Below are positions 42,459 to 51,251 of a stretch of DNA of 64,000 bases, piece by piece. The notes below the pieces were generated by a model that was not told the DNA's origin, did no database searches, and saw only the letters and a list, made by a program, of their open reading frames with translations. The stretch lies in NCBI RefSeq assembly GCF_007655005.1, contig NZ_SZVW01000007.1:62001-126000 (forward strand). Direction: 5' to 3'. Position 1 is the first letter of the stretch; every line of letters begins with the position of its first letter. Source of the stretch: Streptomyces tibetensis. GTDB lineage: Bacteria; Actinomycetota; Actinomycetes; Streptomycetales; Streptomycetaceae. Made by a program: the position numbers and the translations under genes.

Positions 42459-43502
42459 CTAGGCCGGGACGCCGGGGTGCCTGAGCGGTGCTCCGGCCTC
42501 ATGGAGGCTGGTGAGGGCCTGCCGGTAGGAGGTGATCAGCCCGGTCTCGAGGTAGTCCACGCCCAGTTCCTCGCAGTAGCGGCGGACGATGGTTCGGGCC
42601 TTGCGCAGGTTGGGGCTGGGCATGCTGGGGAACAGGTGGTGCTCGATCTGGTGGTTCAGCCCGCCCAGTGCGATGTCGGTGAACCGGCCGCCGCGCACGT
42701 TGCGTGAGGTGAGCACCTGGCGGCGGAGGAAGTCCGGGCGGTCATCGCCCGTCAGGATCGGCATGCCCTTGTGGTTCGGAGCGAAGAGGGAGCCGAGGTA
42801 GACGCCGAACAGGCCCTGGTGGACGACGATGAAGGCGATCGCCATGCCGGGCGGCAGCAGCCAGAGCACGACGGTCAGATAGAGCGCGAAGTGCGCGAAC
42901 AGCAGGGTGCCGTCGAGCGTTCGGTGCTTGAGCGAGCGGTTGGCCAGCGCCTTCACGCTCGACACGTGCAGGTTGACGCCCTCCAGGGTGAGGAGCGGGA
43001 AGAACAGGAACGCCTGCCAGCGGCCGATGAGGCGGGGGAGCCCCTTGGCGGCCCGAGCCTGGTCCCGGGACCAGACCAGCAGGTCGGGGTCGAGGTCGGG
43101 GTCGAGTTCCTCGTGGTTGGGGTTGGCGTGGTGGCGGGTGTGCTTGTCCTGCCACCATCCGTAGCTCATCCCGACGCCGGTGCCGGCGATCCGGCCGGAT
43201 GCTTCGCTGGCCCGGCGTCGGCGGAACACCTGGCGGTGGGCCGCGTCATGGGCGATCAGGGCGACCTGGCCGAAGACGACGGCCAGGAAGCCGGCGACGG
43301 TCAGCGTCCACCAACTGTCGCCGATGAGCGCGACGGCGGCCCACCCACCGACGTAGAGCACGGCCACCACTGTGATCCGCACTGCGTAATAGCCCGGACG
43401 GCGCCCTAACAGGCCGGCATCAGCGATCCTTCTCGACAATCGGGCGAAGTCACTGCCCGACGCCTCCGAAGGCGGGGGGCGGACCGTGGTGTCTATGGTC
43501 AT
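42459..43502 (-). CDS. Membrane fatty acid desaturase, bldA-dependent
   Basis: A 347-aa integral membrane di-iron enzyme with the three histidine boxes: HDAAHRQVF, HTRHHANPNHEE and QIEHHLFPS; the Gln in the third box is typical of front-end or acyl-lipid desaturases. Four hydrophobic segments flank the boxes. It introduces a double bond into acyl chains using O2 and reduced ferredoxin or similar. Codon 32 (43409-43407) is TTA, so translation should need the bldA tRNA and be developmentally timed. It is the first gene inside the left att site. Confidence 0.92.
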   Translation of the reverse strand: MTIDTTVRPPPSEASGSDFARLSRRIADAGLLGRRPGYYAVRITVVAVLYVGGWAAVALIGDSWWTLTVAGFLAVVFGQVALIAHDAAHRQVFRRRRASEASGRIAGTGVGMSYGWWQDKHTRHHANPNHEELDPDLDPDLLVWSRDQARAAKGLPRLIGRWQAFLFFPLLTLEGVNLHVSSVKALANRSLKHRTLDGTLLFAHFALYLTVVLWLLPPGMAIAFIVVHQGLFGVYLGSLFAPNHKGMPILTGDDRPDFLRRQVLTSRNVRGGRFTDIALGGLNHQIEHHLFPSMPSPNLRKARTIVRRYCEELGVDYLETGLITSYRQALTSLHEAGAPLRHPGVPA

Positions 43503-43745
43503 GTTGCTGTAACTCTCTCCGAAGGAGGCAGATGGTCAGGCGCCGCCTCGGAGTTGCTGAGACCGGGCCACAGGAAGGGATGCGCTTTCGCCGTTGCGGA
43601 TACACATCGCGCGAGGAGCAGGGGCGACGACGACATCCCTCTCCGCATGCGGGTTCCCTGCCAGGCAGGTCTCACACCGTGGCAGGACAGGGCTGGCGGA
43701 GCAACGGCCGCGCGCTTTCAGGGAACGGGGAAGGGGGGCGGCTGA

Positions 43746-44552
43746 TCACTGAGGGGCACTCATCACGGTGACCGGCGAGGTCCGTCGCCAGGCCGCGGTT
43801 TCCGTGATGAGGACGGCGACAGTGGCCGGGACCGGGGTCTCAGTGGTGGCTGCCTCGGCTACCGCCTCCCGGACGGCGCGGGCGACTTTCAGCGGATGGT
43901 GTCCGGGGCCGACCGCGAGGTGAACCTCGATGTGTCGGCCGGGTGGATCATCATGGTCCTCCACCCTGACCGGGCGGCTGCCCAGCACGGCGGTGAGGCG
44001 GGCGACGCCCGGCACACCCGCTGCCATGTCCGCCAGCTCCCTGACGAGTCCCCGCATGGACCCTGTTCCGGTCACCGGGGGCGAGCTCCGCGGCTCCGCA
44101 GCTTCCGGCGTGGGCCTCATGGCCGTCGTCGCGGTCCGAGAAGTCATGCCTGCCTCCGGGACCTCACGGAGATCCGTTACGCGCATGTCAGCCGTCACCG
44201 TGGCCAGCCCGAGCCGTTCAGTTGCCGCGCCCAGCAGTGTGCTCCTCAATTCGTCGGCGGTCTCCGGCAGCGGCCGCACGAGGGATGCGGTGAAGGCGGC
44301 CTCGATGGTGAGCGGGCCAGGCGGTAGCGCGCTGGCCGGCGGACGGACGGCTGGCTCGGACACGGGTTGGAGCGGCGCCGACCCGATGCGCAGGGACTCC
44401 AGTCGGACACCTGGGACCTCGGCGGCAGTGTGCCCGAGGGCCTGGACGGCCGCTTGCTCGGTGATCCACGTCCCGTCGTGGGGCCCGCCGAGCGGGAGCA
44501 GCCGGCCCAGGTCGAGCTGGCTTCGTACTGCCTGCGTCCACGCCTCGGTCAC
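43746..44552 (-). CDS. Asp23-cluster protein (annotated elsewhere as nucleopolyhedrovirus P10-like)
   Basis: A 268-aa protein (GTG start at 44552 after GAGAGG; a GTG at 44576 is the alternative). Two alpha/beta segments resemble Asp23-like folds: AFTASLVRPLPETADELRST, then RGLVRELADMAAGVPGVARL and HIEVHLAVGPGHHPLKVARA, separated by a Pro/Ser-rich linker. This protein type accompanies Asp23 genes in Streptomyces. It is divergent from the Asp23 operon. Confidence 0.6.
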   Translation of the reverse strand: MTEAWTQAVRSQLDLGRLLPLGGPHDGTWITEQAAVQALGHTAAEVPGVRLESLRIGSAPLQPVSEPAVRPPASALPPGPLTIEAAFTASLVRPLPETADELRSTLLGAATERLGLATVTADMRVTDLREVPEAGMTSRTATTAMRPTPEAAEPRSSPPVTGTGSMRGLVRELADMAAGVPGVARLTAVLGSRPVRVEDHDDPPGRHIEVHLAVGPGHHPLKVARAVREAVAEAATTETPVPATVAVLITETAAWRRTSPVTVMSAPQ

Positions 44553-44754
44553 TGGCCTCTCACCGTTCTTCTCCACGGCCGCGGTTCTCTTCCCGCGGCG
44601 CTCTGCCCGGAGTGTCCGCGAGAGCTCGGGGCAGGGGCCTCAGGCCACTCGTCGGACCACCCCGTCTCACGCTCTACAGCCGGGCAAAAGGTACTAAAAA
44701 GACTATAATCCGAGTAATGGGTGCTCTGTGGCCTCGCGAGGGAGGAATATCCCG

Positions 44755-45186
44755 ATGACTGAGAACACCGGCGTCAGGCTCGGCGCTGCGCCCGGTTCTC
44801 GCGGCCGGACGACCATCGCCGATGTGGTGGTGGAGAAGATCGCCGGAATGGCGGCACGGGACGTACGCGGCGTTTATGCCCTGGGCAGCGGATTCGCCCG
44901 CTCGATGGGATCCATGCGGGAGCGGATGCCCGGCGCCGGCAGTGGCAAATCCGCCACGCGTGGGGTCAGTGTCGAGGTTGGAGAGCTGCAGGCGGCCATC
45001 GATCTGGAGGTCGTCGTCGACTACGGCGTTTCGATCACGGACGTGGCCGCCGCGGTGCGGGAGAACGTGATCTCCGCGGTGGAGCGGATGGCGGGTCGGG
45101 AAGTCGTGGAAGTCAACATCATGGTCAGCGACGTGAAGCTGCCCGACGAGGAGGACGAAGGGGAGGAGCGGCAGCGGATCCAGTAG
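44755..45186 (+). CDS. Asp23/Gls24 family envelope stress protein
   Basis: A 143-aa protein: RGRTTIADVVVEKIAGMAAR, DVRGVYALGSGFARSMGS and ITDVAAAVRENVISAVERMA with VVEVNIMVSDVKL are standard Asp23. Asp23 proteins form membrane-tethered assemblies through AmaP, encoded four genes on. TATAAT at 44704-44709 could be its -10 box, and GGAGGAAT lies 7 nt before the ATG. First gene of a tightly packed operon. Confidence 0.92.
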   Translation: MTENTGVRLGAAPGSRGRTTIADVVVEKIAGMAARDVRGVYALGSGFARSMGSMRERMPGAGSGKSATRGVSVEVGELQAAIDLEVVVDYGVSITDVAAAVRENVISAVERMAGREVVEVNIMVSDVKLPDEEDEGEERQRIQ

Positions 45187-45222
45187 CCGGGGCGGCAGCC
45201 AGCTTGAGTGAAGGAGCGCGAA

Positions 45223-45450
45223 ATGAGCAGGGCCGTGGTGGGCTTGATGGCCGGAATGGCGCTGGGTTTCGCCGCGTATTTCGGTGACTTCTGGGCTTTC
45301 CTGCTGGTGCTGGGGCTGGGCCTCGTCGGTCTCGTCATCGGGCGGTTCATGGAGGGTGATCTCGAACCGGGCGACTTCGTCCGTCGCCGGGACCGGCAGG
45401 ATCGGATCCGAGATGACCGGCGACAGGCTCGGGGAGACTGGCGGCGGTGA
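45223..45450 (+). CDS. Small Asp23-associated membrane protein (DUF2273-like)
   Basis: A 75-aa protein with two closely spaced helices (AVVGLMAGMALGFAAYFG, AFLLVLGLGLVGLVIGRFM) and a highly charged cytoplasmic tail (RRRDRQDRIRDDRRQARGD). Matches the small integral membrane proteins that accompany Asp23/AmaP in other bacteria. AAGGAG precedes the ATG. Its stop overlaps the next start (GTGA). Confidence 0.82.
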   Translation: MSRAVVGLMAGMALGFAAYFGDFWAFLLVLGLGLVGLVIGRFMEGDLEPGDFVRRRDRQDRIRDDRRQARGDWRR

Positions 45451-45893
45451 GCGGGGAAACCGATGAGCGTCCGGGCGTCCCCCGCGGGGAGCGCGGGGCG
45501 ACCGCCGTCACCGACCGGGTCGTCGCGAAGATCGCTGCCCGGGTGGCGCGCGAGGCGCTGAGCCGGTTCACCGAGTCGGCCGGCCATGTACCTCCCGGCC
45601 GCCGGAAGCCACACGTGAGCACATCCGTACGGCGGGCGCCGGAACGGACCAGCGCAGGACGAGACGCCGAGTCCGCCGCCGGACGGCAGGCGGTGCTCGG
45701 CGAGGCACGGATGCGCATCACCGTCGAGCTCGGCTATCCGTCCGACATCGGGGCGCAGTGCGCCGCGGTGCGCCGGGAGGTCACCGAACGGCTCAGGACA
45801 TGGGCCGGCATGAAGGTGTCCGACCTCGCGGTATCGGTCGAGCACCTGCACTCGGCGCATACGCGGCACACGGACCGGGAGAGGGTGAGATGA
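45447..45893 (+). CDS. Second Asp23/Gls24-like protein, diverged
   Basis: A 148-aa protein with Asp23 elements TAVTDRVVAKIAARVAREAL and ITVELGYPSDIGAQCAAVRR, EVTERLRTWAGMKVSDLAVS, separated by a charged insert (PGRRKPHVSTSVRRAPERTS). Start GTG 45447 overlaps the preceding stop; its own stop overlaps the next gene (ATGA). Probably a partner in the same envelope complex. Confidence 0.82.
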   Translation: MSGETDERPGVPRGERGATAVTDRVVAKIAARVAREALSRFTESAGHVPPGRRKPHVSTSVRRAPERTSAGRDAESAAGRQAVLGEARMRITVELGYPSDIGAQCAAVRREVTERLRTWAGMKVSDLAVSVEHLHSAHTRHTDRERVR

Positions 45894-46579
45894 GCGCGAA
45901 CACCTCGCGGCAGCCGACCGGTGACAGCGACCTCTCCTCCGGTCCGGGACAGGCGGCTCCGACCGCCGACGGCACCCCGGGGGCGGCCGAGGACGCTACG
46001 AAGGTGATCGACGGATCAGGCCGGCCGACGCACCGTTTCTGGTCCGGGCGGCGGATCCCCGCGGCCTTGGCAGCCCTGCTGTCCGCCGCGGCCGTCGGAT
46101 TTCTCCTGTACGACGTGGTCGCGGTGCGGGCAGGTCGTAATGCGATGCGCTGGCGGCGGCGGCTCGCCAAGGAACTGGCCACACGGCCCCTGGACGACGT
46201 CTGGATGATCGTCGGGGCCGCAGTGGCGATGGCCCTCGGCCTGTGGCTTTTCCTGCTGGCGGTGACGCCGGGACTGCGCAGGCTGCTGCCCATGCGGCGG
46301 CCCACCGGTATCCCTGGGACAGAGGACGTCCGAGCCGGGCTTGACCGCCGCGCGGCCGCGCTGGTTCTGCGCGACCGGGCCATGCAGGTGCCCGGCGTCC
46401 AGTCGGCACAGGTCGCTGTCGGCCGCCGTAAGGTCAAAGCCCAGGCACGGGCACATTTCCGCGACCTCGAGGAGGTCCGCGCGGACCTGCACGCCGAGCT
46501 GGGCGAAGCCGTGACGTCCTTGGGCCTGGCCCGGCAACCCACACTGGCCGTGCGCGTCCGGCGCCCCAAGAAGGGCTGA
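45890..46579 (+). CDS. DUF6286 membrane protein of the Asp23 cluster
   Basis: A 229-aa protein: unstructured acidic N-terminus (1-45), helix 1 (IPAALAALLSAAAVGFLLYD), helix 2 (MIVGAAVAMALGLWLFLLAV), then a cytoplasmic Asp23-like/AmaP-like domain (RAMQVPGVQSAQVAVGRRKV, ARAHFRDLEEVRADLHAELG). The DUF6286 assignment fits Streptomyces Asp23 operons. Translationally coupled upstream. Confidence 0.8.
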   Translation: MSANTSRQPTGDSDLSSGPGQAAPTADGTPGAAEDATKVIDGSGRPTHRFWSGRRIPAALAALLSAAAVGFLLYDVVAVRAGRNAMRWRRRLAKELATRPLDDVWMIVGAAVAMALGLWLFLLAVTPGLRRLLPMRRPTGIPGTEDVRAGLDRRAAALVLRDRAMQVPGVQSAQVAVGRRKVKAQARAHFRDLEEVRADLHAELGEAVTSLGLARQPTLAVRVRRPKKG

Positions 46580-46589
46580 GGTGATCCTG

Positions 46590-47183
46590 ATGCTCAAGAC
46601 GGCGAACCGGGTGCTGCTCGCACTGCTCGGCCTCGGACTGTTCGCCCTGGGCGGCGGCGTACTGCTGGGCGCACTGGACCTGCAGCGCCACTGGGACTTC
46701 GACGTGCCGGGCTGGTGGCCCTTCCGTGGGCCGGACGATGTGGTGCTGGGCACCGAGGGACGCACCCGGTGGCGGGAAGAGGACTGGTGGTGGCCGACCG
46801 TCATCGCGGTGCTCGCCGTGCTGCTGGCCCTGCTGCTGTGGTGGCTCCTAGCGCAACGCAGACACCGCCTGGACCGTGTACTCGTCGACAGCGAAGACGG
46901 CGCGGCAGCCCGACTCAACGGCCGCACACTGGAGAACGTCATCGAGGAAGAGGCGCAAGCCCTGGACGGGGTCTCGCGCGCTCATGTCCGGCTGACGGGC
47001 CGACGTACCGCTCCGACCGCACGCGTGCGGCTGCTGTTGGAGCCTCACGCCGATCCAGCGCGGGCTCTTGGGCAGCTGAGCTGCGAAACACTCGCACACG
47101 CACGGGACTCGGCCGGCCTGGACCGCCTCCCCTCGAAGGTCCGACTCCGGGAAGCCCGCCACCGCGCCAAACGCGCCACCTAG
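46590..47183 (+). CDS. amaP: Alkaline shock response membrane anchor AmaP-like protein
   Basis: A 197-aa protein with two membrane helices (VLLALLGLGLFALGGGVLL, TVIAVLAVLLALLLWWLLAQ) joined by a Trp-rich extracytoplasmic loop, then a cytoplasmic domain with ENVIEEEAQALDGVSRAHVR. The ATG at 46590 is preferred because GAGGTGA lies 7 nt before it; GTG 46581 is in frame. AmaP anchors Asp23 to the membrane in Gram-positive bacteria. Last gene of the five-gene operon. Confidence 0.82.
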   Translation: MLKTANRVLLALLGLGLFALGGGVLLGALDLQRHWDFDVPGWWPFRGPDDVVLGTEGRTRWREEDWWWPTVIAVLAVLLALLLWWLLAQRRHRLDRVLVDSEDGAAARLNGRTLENVIEEEAQALDGVSRAHVRLTGRRTAPTARVRLLLEPHADPARALGQLSCETLAHARDSAGLDRLPSKVRLREARHRAKRAT

Positions 47184-47390
47184 GACCCCCTGGGCTAAGC
47201 CTCATGGGGGTATCGGCCGCGAAGCGCCCCGGATTACTGGAACCCGAGCGTTTTGGCACGCGGAGGAGTGAACGAACAGCACGCTGCCTGGCGCACTCGC
47301 TTCGCTGACGGCGTGCGCAAAGACACCTGCCTTGGTTGTCGTCGGCATCATCCTGAGAACCCTGAGGTCGGTGGGGCACGCCGTCGGCGG

Positions 47391-47414
47391 AGGCCGCCAC
47401 CCTGGTGGCGGCCT
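47391..47414 (+). terminator. Hairpin after the Asp23 operon
   Basis: AGGCCGCCACC (47391-47401) pairs perfectly with GGTGGCGGCCT (47404-47414). It lies about 210 bp after amaP and is the only structure seen in 47184-47535. Confidence 0.55.
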
Positions 47415-47535
47415 TGTGCACCGGGGCCGTCACGTATCACCCCTCGGCCGACGCGACATCGAGCACAGGCACAGCGTGTCCTGCCGTAGCCGAGAGAACA
47501 CGCAGATCTCGCACGGTTCCAGGAGGCATCCCGTC

Positions 47536-47706
47536 ATGGTCCTCTTCCTGATCCTGCTCATCGCCGGAATCGCTCTGGTCGCCATCGGCGCGGCCGTCGA
47601 CGGCATGCCCTACCTGATGTCCATCGGCGTACTGCTTCTCATCGTCGATCTGCTCTACCTGGCGGCCCGCTCCATCTGGCGCTCCACCCGGCGCCCGGCC
47701 CGCTGA
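47536..47706 (+). CDS. Small two-helix membrane protein
   Basis: A 56-aa protein: VLFLILLIAGIALVAIGAAV, short turn, MSIGVLLLIVDLLYLAARSI, then a basic tail RSTRRPAR. AGGAGG (47521-47526) is 9 nt before the ATG, supporting translation. It may belong to the envelope-stress group upstream; family not recognised. Confidence 0.72.
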   Translation: MVLFLILLIAGIALVAIGAAVDGMPYLMSIGVLLLIVDLLYLAARSIWRSTRRPAR

Positions 47707-48180
47707 CCGGCTTTCCGCCGATCACGTCATGGCCGGCACGTCGCCACCAAACGCCAGTCACCACAAGGGGCTTGGTTCGACGGGGACATGGGCACGTCGG
47801 CCGGTGAGCGGGCCAGGGTGAGGGTACTGGTCTTGATCGAAGGGGCAGACGGTGGCCATGGCCGGTTGGTCGGTAGTGGTGTTCGCGTAGACCGCTTCCA
47901 AAGTGCCGATCCCGCGCCCCCTTCGGGTCCACGACGTCGTGGGTCGCGCCACTACCGGCCATCGGCGGAACGGATCACGCCCTGCCCCCGGCGGCCGCGT
48001 CCGTCGTGCTCCAACGACCCCGGCGTATACACACCGGGGTCGCCCTTCCGGGCCGGTCGCACGTGAGAGTGTGCCGACCCGCTTTCATGCTATGCCTGGT
48101 GCACATTTCAGGCATCCGGTGTCTCGCGGTTCTCGTGTCCATTCGGTTCCGCGCGGCCCGGGAAGGGCTTTCGCCCTGCG
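47707..48180. other. Intergenic DNA, no gene seen
   Basis: No convincing reading frame. A hairpin GACCCCGG (48017-48024)/CCGGGGTC (48035-48042) is present and could terminate transcription from either side. Confidence 0.45.
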
Positions 48181-48320
48181 TCAGCCGCGTTCCTCCTCCC
48201 CGCTTTCCATGAGCCGGATCCTCTGGTGTGTCAGCGTGACCATCGCGGGTGTGTTTCCCTGCTCCCAGTCGACCGTGACGAGTCCCTCGCCTGCCAGATA
48301 AGCGCAGGCGGTGGGAGATG
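48181..48320 (-). pseudogene. C-terminal remnant of a winged-helix-type regulator
   Basis: The minus strand reads ACAYLAGEGLVTVDWEQGNT, PAMVTLTHQRIRLMESGEEE R-G and stops at 48181. This resembles the wing and tail of a small winged-helix protein (Y-L-x-x-E-G-L-V...T-x-T-x-x-G-I-x-x-x-E). No N-terminal HTH or start codon remains; the GNAT gene begins to its right. Confidence 0.5.
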
Positions 48321-48354
48321 CTGCTGGGGGATCCGGAGCTGCGCAACACCCGAC

Positions 48355-48885
48355 TCAGCCGCGAAGGTCGGTGACCATCACCGCGTACACCGGAGAGTCG
48401 GCGAAAGGCTGTTGCTCGCCGGCCTTGGCGTATCCCCACGATTCGTAGAGCTCCTGCACTTTGGGGTGGGTCACGTCGACCAGGAGTACTGCAAGGTCTT
48501 CCGTGCGCTCCTTCAGTAGCGCTTCATGCAGTTGTTTCGAGATGCCCTGCTTGCGCCAGCTCGGGCGCACCATGACCTCTGAGACGGCGTAGGTGGCGGC
48601 ATAGTCGTCATTCGGCTCGAAGCCGGTGGAGCGCCACCACTCTCGGCCTGGGGCGAGCGGGGCGCCGTAGGCGAAGCCGGCCGGCTCGTCCGCGTCGTAT
48701 GCGACGACGCACGAGAAGCCGTCCATCCCCGACCAGTGGTCGACGAACCAGGCGAAGCGCTGGTGGAAGGGGTCGTCCATCTGGTCGGCGTAGGCGTCGG
48801 CGTGTACGTCGATGAGCATCTGCCGGAAGTCCTCAGGGAGGTTTCCGTGCTGGAAGTGACGCAGGTCGGTCACGCTCGACTCCAT
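48355..48885 (-). CDS. GNAT family N-acetyltransferase
   Basis: A 176-aa protein: VSEVMVRPSWRKQGISKQLH carries the acetyl-CoA loop (R-x-x-G-I-x), followed by LLVDVTHPKVQELYESWGYA. The start overlaps the 3' end of the XRE-TPR regulator gene by 16 bp, so it is co-transcribed with it. Substrate unknown. Confidence 0.87.
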   Translation of the reverse strand: MESSVTDLRHFQHGNLPEDFRQMLIDVHADAYADQMDDPFHQRFAWFVDHWSGMDGFSCVVAYDADEPAGFAYGAPLAPGREWWRSTGFEPNDDYAATYAVSEVMVRPSWRKQGISKQLHEALLKERTEDLAVLLVDVTHPKVQELYESWGYAKAGEQQPFADSPVYAVMVTDLRG

Positions 48886-50123
48886 TCGGTTCGCATGCGG
48901 TCTGCCCAGTCTCGTGCGTAGGAGGCGGAGGGGGCCAGGACGAACAGGCCCCGGTGGAAGTCGCCGATGAGGGTGCGCATACGGCCGGGCAGGGGGTCAC
49001 CGTTCATGATCGTGAAGACATCGGCAGCGGTGGTCGTGGCCTCCTCGGGTTCGCCCTGGTCCAGTTGCGCGAGGGCGAGCTGGGCGGTCGCGAGTGCTCG
49101 GTTGCGCCGGAACGCGGTCGGGATCTTGGCCAGGGCGCGGTGTGCCATGGCCTCGGCGTGGGCGTGGTGTCCGCTGTTGTAGTGGACGACGGCGGCGAGG
49201 TGATCGAGTTCGGCCTGGCCGTAGAAGGCCGTCCAGCGCGGACGCTCGCGCTCCGATGTCCTGGTGAAGGCGTCCTGGGCGGATCCAAGAGACCGCACAG
49301 CGATACGGCCGTCGCCGAGAGCCGCGTAGGCGAGTGCGGCACGGACTCGCCCCAGCGAGTCGAAGAACGGGTCGCGACGAGCGGCCGAGGAGGCTTGTGC
49401 GGCCTGAGCCGCCGCAAGCGCTTCGGGCCAGTTCTGCCGCTGGTAGGCGAGCATCGAGAGGTTGACCCATACCCGCATTTCGGTGGGGCCGTCCTGGGAG
49501 AGACCGGCATACGTCGCGGACTCGTTCAGGTGCCGCTGCGCCTGGTCGAGGTTGCGGGCGTCGATGCAGGACCAGGCCGCGACGGTGGAGTACTCGGCGG
49601 CCAGCGCGTACAGGGCCCGGCGGACGCGTTCCCCGGCATTGCGCTGCTGCAACTCCAGTACGCCGTCACGACCCTTCATCGCAGCCTTCTCCAGCTCCGC
49701 GTGACCGCCCTGGCGGTCGTCGGCCTCGACGAGGGCGTTCATCCCGGCGGCTGCCCGAGCCACGTCCGACATGCCGACCGCGCGGCGCTGGGCCACCAGG
49801 GGAACGGCGGCGGCTGCGGTCCCGGTGGCCGAGGCGATGAAGGTGCGACGCCGCACGGGGTCCTCCTGCGGGTGGTGCATCGTGCGTGGTGCGCTGAACC
49901 CTAGATCCTCGACGGGACAGCCGAACACCCGCTCCAGTGCCGCGCATGTACGTCCGATGGGGCGGTGGGAGGATCCGTTCAGCAGGTTGCGGACCGTACG
50001 GGCCGAGACGTCGCCGGGCCTGCCGGTGATCTCTGCCAGCGCCACATTCATCCGACCTGCCAATTCGTCCTGCGTGAGCCCGAGTTCGTCCATCCGGCCC
50101 TTGAGGACGGCGTTCGCTCCCAT
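48870..50123 (-). CDS. XRE-HTH regulator with TPR-like sensor domain
   Basis: A 417-aa protein. Residues 1-75 are an XRE-type HTH (GRMDELGLTQDELAGRMNVA, VSARTVRNLLNGSSHRPIGR); residues about 90-110 contain VRRRTFIASATGTAAAAVPL, common in Streptomyces XRE-TPR regulators; the rest is helical repeats (NESATYAGLSQDGPTEMRVW, AALAYAALGDGRIAVRSLGS). Such proteins often bind signal peptides. It is divergent from the genes leading to the Tgm RiPP cluster and is its likely regulator. The ATG at 50123 is used. Confidence 0.87.
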   Translation of the reverse strand: MGANAVLKGRMDELGLTQDELAGRMNVALAEITGRPGDVSARTVRNLLNGSSHRPIGRTCAALERVFGCPVEDLGFSAPRTMHHPQEDPVRRRTFIASATGTAAAAVPLVAQRRAVGMSDVARAAAGMNALVEADDRQGGHAELEKAAMKGRDGVLELQQRNAGERVRRALYALAAEYSTVAAWSCIDARNLDQAQRHLNESATYAGLSQDGPTEMRVWVNLSMLAYQRQNWPEALAAAQAAQASSAARRDPFFDSLGRVRAALAYAALGDGRIAVRSLGSAQDAFTRTSERERPRWTAFYGQAELDHLAAVVHYNSGHHAHAEAMAHRALAKIPTAFRRNRALATAQLALAQLDQGEPEEATTTAADVFTIMNGDPLPGRMRTLIGDFHRGLFVLAPSASYARDWADRMRTEWSRA

Positions 50124-50368
50124 GCCACCGACCGTAGACCGACAGTCACCGACCGAACCAGACCCCAGATCACGGGACCGTAAAGTCTTCCGGTTCGGGA
50201 CGACCGGTGGGAGCACGACCTTTCCTGTTCCTCCCAGGCCGCAGGTCGTTGACTTGGTATCAGCCCGTCGAGGTCCTGATTTCCCCCTTCCTTCGACGGC
50301 ATGGAGGAGAGCCCGCCCCGGCGCCACCCCGTCGCGGGGGCGGGCGTCCACCCCGGAGGGATGTTCCT

Positions 50369-50791
50369 GTGACCGTGACCGCAGCCAGACCTACTGCGAC
50401 CGGCAGCCCCGGCTACACCGAGACGTTGCCGTGCGAGCCGGAATCCGCTCGCCGTGCCCGACTGCTCGTGTCCGCCGCCCTGAACACCTGGGGCATAGGC
50501 GAGTTGGCCGAGGTCGGGGTACAGATAGTGGCCGAGCTCGTCAACAACGCCGTCGACCACGCCCGGTGCCGCAATGTCCGTGTCCTGGTCACGCGTTCGA
50601 CAGGGGGCGTGGTGCGCATCGGCGTCGCCGACACCTGTCGGGACATGCCGGAGGTGGGTAGCCCCGATGAGGACTCCGAGGAGGGGCGCGGGCTGCTCTT
50701 GGTCGATGCTCTCAGTTGGCGGTGGGGCTGCGACCGGAAGCGCTGGGGCAAGGTCGTATGGGCCGAGTTGAAGGCGTCGGCCTCGTGTTGA
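50369..50791 (+). CDS. RsbW-like ATP-binding (anti-sigma factor type) protein
   Basis: A 140-aa HATPase: N box IVAELVNNAVDHARCRNVRV, G1-like IGVADTCRDMPEV, and G2-like EEGRGLLLVDALSWRWGCD. The GTG at 50369 has CGGAGGG 9 nt upstream. Stand-alone ATPases of this kind in Streptomyces are often next to XRE regulators and RiPP-type genes; the partner protein is unknown. Confidence 0.85.
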   Translation: MTVTAARPTATGSPGYTETLPCEPESARRARLLVSAALNTWGIGELAEVGVQIVAELVNNAVDHARCRNVRVLVTRSTGGVVRIGVADTCRDMPEVGSPDEDSEEGRGLLLVDALSWRWGCDRKRWGKVVWAELKASASC

Positions 50792-51147
50792 GGCCGCGCA
50801 TTTCCTTACGGCTCGTGCAGGCGGCGGAGCTGGTGAACGACCCCAGTCCCGAGGCATGCGTGGAACTCACCCTCGACCCCCTCGGCTCGATGAGCGACTC
50901 CCACGCCGCAATGCTCGCCGAGTCCTTGCGCATGACGCCTGTGGACCTCGTGCGGCTGCACTTGGAATCCGACCTGATGCTCAGCGCGATCCGAACCGAG
51001 GCCGTGCGGGCGGAGATCACGTGGCAACGGAGCCTCCGTCGCTGGTACGAGGAGGGCCGGGTCGCGGCCGAGTCGAGGGAGCCGGAGGTAACCCTTCTCA
51101 TACGCGTGATCGAAGGGCTACGTCGGCAAGTTCGCGCGCCGCTCTGA
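50758..51147 (+). CDS. Small conserved hypothetical protein of the Tgm locus
   Basis: A 129-aa protein overlapping the end of the ATPase gene. The start may be ATG 50758 or GTG 50785; the latter sits on the preceding stop codon and gives 120 aa. It is helical: LRLVQAAELVNDPSPEACVE, SHAAMLAESLRMTPVDLVRL, ITWQRSLRRWYEEGRVAAES. No known domain recognised. Confidence 0.6.
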   Translation: MGRVEGVGLVLRPRISLRLVQAAELVNDPSPEACVELTLDPLGSMSDSHAAMLAESLRMTPVDLVRLHLESDLMLSAIRTEAVRAEITWQRSLRRWYEEGRVAAESREPEVTLLIRVIEGLRRQVRAPL

Positions 51148-51251
51148 CTTCGTTCGAAGACGACCGGCGCTCCACAACTCCCGCTGGACAGCTTGGTGTC
51201 CGAGGTGTCGAGCGGGCAAGCACAGGCACTTTCCACAGCGAAAGGAAGACC

